Shown piece by piece: positions 36,909-42,092 of a stretch of 42,092 nt of DNA (position 1 is its first letter; the number at the start of each line of letters is the position of its first letter). The translations under genes and the position numbers were made by a program. The notes under the pieces were generated by a model, which saw only the letters and a list, made by a program, of their open reading frames with translations, had not been told where the DNA came from and ran no database searches. The stretch comes from a virus: the IMG/VR virus record IMGVR_UViG_3300022821_000042, positions 1-42,092 of that record. One strand, 5' to 3'.

Positions 36909-39404
36909 ATGCAAAAAGTAAAGTTTTCAGAACTTGCTAAGTTTTTCCCAAAGCAACTCGAAGCGAGTAAAGCTGCTTCCTCCCATAAATTCACACTATA
37001 TGGCGGAGCTATGGGAGGGGGAAAACTATTAAGACTTAATGAGGATATACCAACTCCCAATGGATGGATAAAAAATAAAGATATTATTGTTGGTGACTAT
37101 GTATTAGGTGAAAATGGGAAACCCGTCATGGTTATGGGTGTTACTGAACCAACAGAGGATGAAGCATACGAATTGTTTTTCTCTGATGGAACATCAATGA
37201 TTGCTGGACAAAGTCATCTATGGAAGACGATGACTATTCGAGAAAGAGGAATAGCATCTAGGCGAAATGATGTATATCGACTCAAAAGAAAACAAACAAG
37301 AGTAAAGCTAGGTACTGGTAAACGACCAGATCTTGCAATACTGAATACAAAACGTACCTTTAATTATTTAGAACCCTCGACTGGGACAATAAGAACCACG
37401 AAAGAAATAGCTGAAACCGTATTAGTTGATGGTAATAATAATCACTCTATAGAACAACCAGAGCCATTAGTATTGCTAGAGAAGAATCTACCGATTTCCC
37501 CTTATACACTTGGTGCTTGGCTCGGTGATGGAACCTCAATCAGTGGTGGTATAACTGGGATTGATAAAGAGATTTTTGAAAATATAGAGAGAGATGGGTT
37601 TACTGTCACTCATCATGCTAATATAAAATCACACAATATTACTGGTTTTATTGGATTGATTCGTAAATATGGATTGTATAGAAATAAGCATATACCGAGT
37701 GAATATTTAAGAGCTTCGCATAATCAGCGATTGGCACTTTTGCAAGGGGTTATGGATACAGATGGTTGGTGCGATAAAGACGGTGGTATAGGAATAACAC
37801 TTAAAGATAAACGGTTATTTGAGAATGTAGTAGAATTGATTAGAACATTTGGCATCGTTGTTCATACTTCATTGGTGGAAAAGACGTGTTACAACAATGG
37901 TAAGATAGGAATGTATCATAATGCTAAGTTTATAACTACCATCCCAGTATTCCGTTTAAGCAGGAAAGTGTCTCGACAAAAACATAAGATTAATTCTAGA
38001 AATAACAGGCGATATATCGTCGATGTACAGTTAGTTGGTAAACAGAAGATGAGGTGTATACAGATTGCAAACCATGATGGAATGTATATTGCTGGCAAGC
38101 AGTTTATACCAACTCATAATAGCTATTGGATACGTTGGCATGTAGCTGAGTATCTATTAGAGAAAACAATTGAAACTGGATTAAAAGGAATTGTAGGAGG
38201 TATATTCTGCGAGGATTATCCAGCATTAAAAGATAGACACCTTTCAAAACTAACATTTGAGTTCCCGGAATGGTTGGGAGATTTCCACGCAGATCATAAA
38301 CAGTACGGAAAAGCATTCATTGCCAAGCCACAATATGGTAGTTGGGTAATAGTATTTCGTAACCTAGATGATCCTAGTAAGTATAAATCAGCAGAATTTG
38401 CCATTATTGCAGTAGATGAGCTTACTATGAACTCAAAAGACAAGTTTGATTTCCTTAGAACGCGTCTCAGGTGGCCGGGTGTCACTGATGTACGCTTCAT
38501 TGCAGGAACAAATCCCGGTGGAATAGGGCATGGTTGGGTTAAACAATTATGGATGGATCGAGTCTTTGAAGAGACAGAGAAGGAAGCAGATCAATTTATA
38601 TTCGTTCAATCTAAAGCAGATGACAATCCCCTACTTAATAAGAGCTACTATGACTCATTAGATGGCTTACCAGAATCAATGCGTAGAGCATTCAAAGATG
38701 GTAATTGGGATGTATTTGAAGGACAAGCATTCACTGATTGGAACCAAAGTAAAGTAGTTGTAAAGCCTGAAGACATGCCGATCGAAGCTGAATATGAGAA
38801 GTTTATGTGCTTTGACTACGGTTTCACAGCTCCGGGTGCATTATACTGGTGTGCAATAGATTACGAAGGTAACATAATTGTATACAGAGAGATCTACAGC
38901 ACTGGGAAGACTTACAAAGATTGGGCTGAAGACGCTAGAGACTACTCAGGATTCACAGAGACAGAAGACCCATCACGACGTGAAGCAATCAAATACATAG
39001 TAGTTGGAGTAGATTCATTCAAGAAGAACGAACAAACGCGCAAGAGTGGTGTCGAAGTAATGCGAACAATATTCCCCATACGCTATGAACAAGCATATAC
39101 AAACAGACATCAAGGTAAGATTGAGTTCCATCAACGCTTAAAAGGCCCAACAATATTCTTCTGGAACACTTGTAAAGAAGCAATCAGAACAATACCAGAA
39201 CTCATTACAGACAAGCATGACATTGAAGATGTTGATTGTGGAGAGGATCACGCCTATGACTCGATACGATACGGAATGATGAGCAGACGTATCAAGACTA
39301 AATCAGCTGCACCACTTGATCCAGTACAACAGAAGTTCGAAGAATGGAAGAGAAAGGATAGAGATTTTGCTAGTAAGACTAATAAACGTTTCCGCTCACT
39401 ATAA
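36909..39404 (+). CDS. Terminase large subunit containing an intein
   Basis: The precursor is 831 residues. Residues 1-39 and 405-831 are the extein, a 466-residue terminase ATPase-nuclease. Walker A (GGAMGGGK then S405) is split by the intein. Walker B and catalytic acids are in FAIIAVDEL (about 496-504), the coupling motif in FIAGTNPGG, and RNase H-type nuclease acids in CFDYGF (about 633-638), VVGVDSF and a C-terminal DSIRYGM. The enzyme translocates and cuts concatemeric DNA into procapsids. Activity needs splicing, as the P-loop is otherwise broken. It overlaps the next gene by one base. Confidence 0.93.
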   Translation: MQKVKFSELAKFFPKQLEASKAASSHKFTLYGGAMGGGKLLRLNEDIPTPNGWIKNKDIIVGDYVLGENGKPVMVMGVTEPTEDEAYELFFSDGTSMIAGQSHLWKTMTIRERGIASRRNDVYRLKRKQTRVKLGTGKRPDLAILNTKRTFNYLEPSTGTIRTTKEIAETVLVDGNNNHSIEQPEPLVLLEKNLPISPYTLGAWLGDGTSISGGITGIDKEIFENIERDGFTVTHHANIKSHNITGFIGLIRKYGLYRNKHIPSEYLRASHNQRLALLQGVMDTDGWCDKDGGIGITLKDKRLFENVVELIRTFGIVVHTSLVEKTCYNNGKIGMYHNAKFITTIPVFRLSRKVSRQKHKINSRNNRRYIVDVQLVGKQKMRCIQIANHDGMYIAGKQFIPTHNSYWIRWHVAEYLLEKTIETGLKGIVGGIFCEDYPALKDRHLSKLTFEFPEWLGDFHADHKQYGKAFIAKPQYGSWVIVFRNLDDPSKYKSAEFAIIAVDELTMNSKDKFDFLRTRLRWPGVTDVRFIAGTNPGGIGHGWVKQLWMDRVFEETEKEADQFIFVQSKADDNPLLNKSYYDSLDGLPESMRRAFKDGNWDVFEGQAFTDWNQSKVVVKPEDMPIEAEYEKFMCFDYGFTAPGALYWCAIDYEGNIIVYREIYSTGKTYKDWAEDARDYSGFTETEDPSRREAIKYIVVGVDSFKKNEQTRKSGVEVMRTIFPIRYEQAYTNRHQGKIEFHQRLKGPTIFFWNTCKEAIRTIPELITDKHDIEDVDCGEDHAYDSIRYGMMSRRIKTKSAAPLDPVQQKFEEWKRKDRDFASKTNKRFRSL
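37026..38120 (+). mobile_element. Class 3-type intein with LAGLIDADG endonuclease
   Basis: Residues 40-404 of the precursor form a 365-residue intein inserted after the P-loop Lys. The first residue is Leu, not Cys or Ser. W105 (SHLWKT), C383 (MRCIQI) and T402 (IPTHN) make the WCT triplet of class 3 inteins, in which the internal Cys attacks first. The C-terminal HN and Ser+1 are intact. A two-motif LAGLIDADG domain lies at about 201-210 (LGAWLGDGTS) and 277-287 (LLQGVMDTDGW), so the element is probably still mobile. Confidence 0.88.
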
Positions 39405-39565
39405 TGAAAGTTCACTTTAGAAGAAAATCTATTCAGATACTCATACCAGTAAAAGGTGGACAGCATGAGATGAAGACTGAAACATACCAGAAGTACAAAA
39501 GAGATTCAGAAGGATTCAAGGAACTCCAGAGATTAATACAAAAGATTAAGAATGAATTTGAATAG
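39404..39565 (+). CDS. Small hypothetical protein (53 aa)
   Basis: The frame starts at the ATG overlapping the terminase stop (TAATG) and encodes MKVHFRRKSIQILIPVKGG, then charged helices ending IKNEFE. It overlaps the next gene by 14 bases. The coupled layout supports translation. No function is recognised; small proteins between terminase and portal may assist packaging. Confidence 0.6.
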   Translation: MKVHFRRKSIQILIPVKGGQHEMKTETYQKYKRDSEGFKELQRLIQKIKNEFE

Positions 39566-39791
39566 AGTAAAAATCGTATCGAGTCATAACAATGGTCATC
39601 TCCATCTGTATTTGTTACTAATACTCCATTTGCATAATTTCGAAGACATAAGCGAAGAGAAGGAACGCTTTTGGAGACAAGCTATAATAGACTCAAGTAT
39701 CATTACAGTCAACGATGTTATTGACATATACACAATATTAAAAAATAATAAATTACTTACCAAATTAAAAGATGGCAGACAAAAAGATTAA
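39552..39791 (+). CDS. Hypothetical protein between terminase and portal
   Basis: The 79-residue protein has an N-terminal region rich in His and Leu (NNGHLHLYLLLILHLHNF) and a helical C-terminus with VIDIYTILKNNKLLTKL. It overlaps both neighbours (14 and 20 bases), so all three are likely made together. No membrane role is clear, though the Leu-rich part is hydrophobic. Unknown function. Confidence 0.55.
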   Translation: MNLNRVKIVSSHNNGHLHLYLLLILHLHNFEDISEEKERFWRQAIIDSSIITVNDVIDIYTILKNNKLLTKLKDGRQKD

Positions 39792-41802
39792 AAAAGAAGA
39801 CTTCGATGAGAAGAAAGAATGGTCAAAACAGTCTGAACCAGAGATGGTTGATACTTATGATTGGCTTGATAATCGTATTGACGAGGAATTAAAACGTTCT
39901 CGCGAAAGTGTATTTGGCAAGAACCTTGATGAATTATGGAAATCCATAGACAATATTTACATACCACAGAAACTTTCAAAGCAAGACGGTGGAACAGTAG
40001 CATTCGCATCAGATGATGAGAAAGGCTGGCTATCTCGCCCAGTTAAACTCGGAGATGATGACTGGCAATCAGATATATCCACTACAGACTTCTATAGTAA
40101 GCTACAAACAGCAGTTAGTATCCTTGTAGAACGTAATCCAGAGGGTGTATTCATACCAAAGGCACGTAAATTTGAAAAAAACACAAAACTAGTAGAAGCT
40201 CTTTACAAAGACTCATGGCAAAAAGGAAAATCAAAACGAAAGTATTTACTACCATTTACATTCAACTTAGTTAAATACGGATGGTCTATTGGACGTACAT
40301 ATCCTAAACTAGAAGTACGCACAGTAGCTGATGAGGATGGTAATGAAAGAGAAATAGAAGATTACAACGGAGTATTTCGTGAAGCATTAGATCCCAAGAG
40401 ATGCTGGATTGATGACATGGCAAAGGCTGATGACCAAGATTCAGCACGTGATTGGTGTTGGGAGATTGATTATGGATACGATGTATTCAAAGAGTTATTC
40501 CCCAAAGAAGAATACAATAATATAGATTCAGTCAAACCACCTAGTAAAAAAGATGAAGACGATGAGTCAGGTGAATCATATCAAGACAAAGAAATCATTA
40601 CATGTTTATTCTATGAAAACAAAAGTAGAGATATATTCGCAATCCGTGCTAACGGAGTATGGATTCTAGTAGACTCACTACCAGCAGATCACAAGAAACT
40701 CTCATGCTCATGGACATATTGTACTGAACGAAACACAAACACTCCATATGGTATAGGACTCATAGAAGCTATGAAAGAGTCTAAGGCGCTTAAAGATAAG
40801 CTCATAAACATGACCATGGATCAACTCGTGCTCTCAATCTATAAGATGTTCTTCCATACTGGCACAGATCAGATCGATGGAGATGGACGTATAGAGATTG
40901 AACCGGGTGTAGGTATACAGGTTATGGATCCAAAGAATATCGAATGGATGAATGTTCCCGGTCCTGGACAAGAAGCATGGAAAGGTATTGATCTTGCAGA
41001 TCAACAAATCGATGAAGACTCAGGTATTACCAAAGGTGTTGAAGGTCAAGTAACAGGTGGAACACTTGGTGAAGTATTCCAAGCTAAAGAAGCTGCACTT
41101 AAACGATTAAAGATTCCTCTCTGGAATATTGTAGACGCATTAGAAGTTGATGCTCAGCTTACAATCGCTCTCAATGAGCAGATCATGTCAGTACCAGAGG
41201 TTATTCAAATAACAGATTCCGAAACTATCCGTAATTACATGCAGGAGATTCAGAGTGATCCAGAGTTATTCTTCAGAAAGGACAACGAAGAGACTGGTGA
41301 AGAAGAGTTCTTCGCTAAACGATTCCCTGAAACATATATCAACTTAGAATCAGACAAGGAAGGAAACCTCAATGAAACAGAAGACGCTCGATTCTTCAGA
41401 ACAAAACCATCTGGACTTTCATGGAACGGTATAGTCTATATCAAACCTCAATCAATCCTAGAACATACAAAGGAGCTTGATAAACAAATGACGTTAGAGA
41501 TGAGCAATCTATTGATCCCATTGATTCAACAGCATGCTGTAGGAGCATTTTATTTAGAGAAACCTATCAGACAGATCCTCAAGACATACGATCGAAAATG
41601 GGAAGACTGGATGCCTACACAAGAAGAGCAACAGCAACAAGTACAGCAAGGAGCGCCACAACAGGGTGCACCACAGCAATCTGGAGCACAAACAGTTGTA
41701 CCACCGGGTGATGTAGGTACTAAACCCAAAGAGGGTACTGGTGGATTACTCAATAGAATAGCTGGTGGAGTACGTAATATCTTTAAGGGAGAAAATAGAT
41801 AA
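39772..41802 (+). CDS. Portal protein
   Basis: The 676-residue protein has the size and features of portals in short-tailed phages: an N-terminal helical part, a middle alpha/beta domain with LVERNPEGVFIPKARKF and YGWSIGRTYP, and the segment NTPYGIGLIEAMKESKALKD followed by the long stem helix region (about 340-470). The C-terminus has Gln/Pro-rich repeats (QQVQQGAPQQGAPQQ, about 620-640). The dodecameric portal joins terminase, capsid and tail. It follows the terminase genes in standard order and overlaps the previous gene by 20 bases. Confidence 0.88.
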   Translation: MADKKIKKEDFDEKKEWSKQSEPEMVDTYDWLDNRIDEELKRSRESVFGKNLDELWKSIDNIYIPQKLSKQDGGTVAFASDDEKGWLSRPVKLGDDDWQSDISTTDFYSKLQTAVSILVERNPEGVFIPKARKFEKNTKLVEALYKDSWQKGKSKRKYLLPFTFNLVKYGWSIGRTYPKLEVRTVADEDGNEREIEDYNGVFREALDPKRCWIDDMAKADDQDSARDWCWEIDYGYDVFKELFPKEEYNNIDSVKPPSKKDEDDESGESYQDKEIITCLFYENKSRDIFAIRANGVWILVDSLPADHKKLSCSWTYCTERNTNTPYGIGLIEAMKESKALKDKLINMTMDQLVLSIYKMFFHTGTDQIDGDGRIEIEPGVGIQVMDPKNIEWMNVPGPGQEAWKGIDLADQQIDEDSGITKGVEGQVTGGTLGEVFQAKEAALKRLKIPLWNIVDALEVDAQLTIALNEQIMSVPEVIQITDSETIRNYMQEIQSDPELFFRKDNEETGEEEFFAKRFPETYINLESDKEGNLNETEDARFFRTKPSGLSWNGIVYIKPQSILEHTKELDKQMTLEMSNLLIPLIQQHAVGAFYLEKPIRQILKTYDRKWEDWMPTQEEQQQQVQQGAPQQGAPQQSGAQTVVPPGDVGTKPKEGTGGLLNRIAGGVRNIFKGENR

Positions 41803-41803
41803 T

Positions 41804-42040
41804 ATGTTTGAAGATCAACGCAACGAGCAATTAAGAAAGTTAATACAATCACCTCAATGGAAAGCGTTTGAAGATCTGGAACTATCACTTAGGGGAAAGT
41901 TACGTGGAAAACGAATCTCAGCAGTTGGTAAAACATTAGATCAAATAGCAATTAATACATTGGAAATTGAAGGGAAGATAGAGGGTATGCGTTATTTATT
42001 AGAAGAAGCATATCGATTAGCAAGAGAACAATCTAATTAA
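41804..42040 (+). CDS. Small head-module protein, intact copy
   Basis: The 78-residue protein starts at the ATG at 41804, one base after the portal stop; a longer frame from 41765 would lie in the portal gene. It is helical and charged (FEDQRNEQLRKLIQSPQWKA), with a second long helix. The C-terminus ends QSN here and QPKE in the left copy at 1-138. A neck or assembly role is inferred from position only. Confidence 0.75.
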   Translation: MFEDQRNEQLRKLIQSPQWKAFEDLELSLRGKLRGKRISAVGKTLDQIAINTLEIEGKIEGMRYLLEEAYRLAREQSN

Positions 42041-42092
42041 ATAATATATGGAAAAAGGAGAAAAAGAAAAACAAGAAGAATCAAAGTTCGAT
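41906..42092. repeat. Right copy of the end redundancy
   Basis: This is the counterpart of 1-186, identical for its first 126 bases, then variable at the end of the small head gene, and identical again from the next gene start. Removing one copy leaves a circle of about 41.9 kb. Confidence 0.9.
42048..42092 (+). CDS. N-terminal fragment of the head-module gene at 142
   Basis: The first 15 codons (MEKGEKEKQEESKFD) of the 139-residue gene at 142-561 are repeated here and cut by the window end. It is not a second gene but the same one seen across the circle join. Confidence 0.85.
   Translation, partial: MEKGEKEKQEESKFD

Overview
This window is an essentially complete genome of an AT-rich tailed dsDNA bacteriophage, about 41.9 kb once its redundancy is removed. 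The last 187 bases repeat the first 186 almost exactly, so the map closes into a circle. The two copies differ by a few bases at the end of one gene. The virion gene set (terminase, portal, scaffold, HK97-like capsid protein, P22 gp10-like tail accessory protein, a 1,623-residue ejection-type protein, long spike/fibre, no tape measure and no sheath) points to a short-tailed, podovirus-like particle. No integrase, DNA polymerase, helicase or primase is recognisable. The host cannot be named. Stops and reading frames fit the standard bacterial code, and most starts lack a Shine-Dalgarno (SD) sequence and sit behind AT-rich stretches.

Layout, treated as a circle. (1) 34.4-34.9 kb is a non-coding control region with divergent sigma70-like promoters, three tandem 10-mers, a pentamer array, an inverted repeat and an AT-rich stretch; it is the best origin/operator candidate. 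(2) The leftward early block (34.4 down to 24.0 kb, minus strand) holds small regulators (ribbon-helix-helix), replication and recombination proteins (winged-helix replisome-organiser type, RecB-like nuclease, Hjc-like nuclease, a protein with an SSB-like acidic tail), many small zinc-ribbon proteins, a pentapeptide-repeat protein and a wrecked C5 cytosine methyltransferase. (3) The rightward late block starts at 34.9 kb with a small holin-like membrane protein, several structured non-coding segments, a KH-domain RNA-binding protein and tRNA-Thr. It continues through terminase, portal, scaffold, capsid and tail genes to 21.5 kb, then a small module of zinc-finger/HNH, metallophosphoesterase and M23 endolysin genes ending at 23.96 kb, where it meets the early block head-on.

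The outstanding theme is the load of selfish elements. The large terminase gene carries an intein with the residues expected of a class 3 intein plus a LAGLIDADG domain. A tail-protein gene is split by a group I intron of 1,229 nt whose P1, P7, P8, P9 and P10 pairings can be drawn by eye and which carries two endonuclease genes of different families. The methyltransferase gene is hit by two HNH genes, one nested inside an open frame and one splitting the gene, and also has a dinucleotide frameshift. Two further HNH-like genes stand free. Other points of interest are an ADP-ribosyltransferase-like domain in the ejection protein that follows a 40-bp perfect duplication of another virion gene, a C1q-like domain at the fibre tip, a terminator with a competing upstream pairing, and a tRNA overlapping the end of the KH gene.
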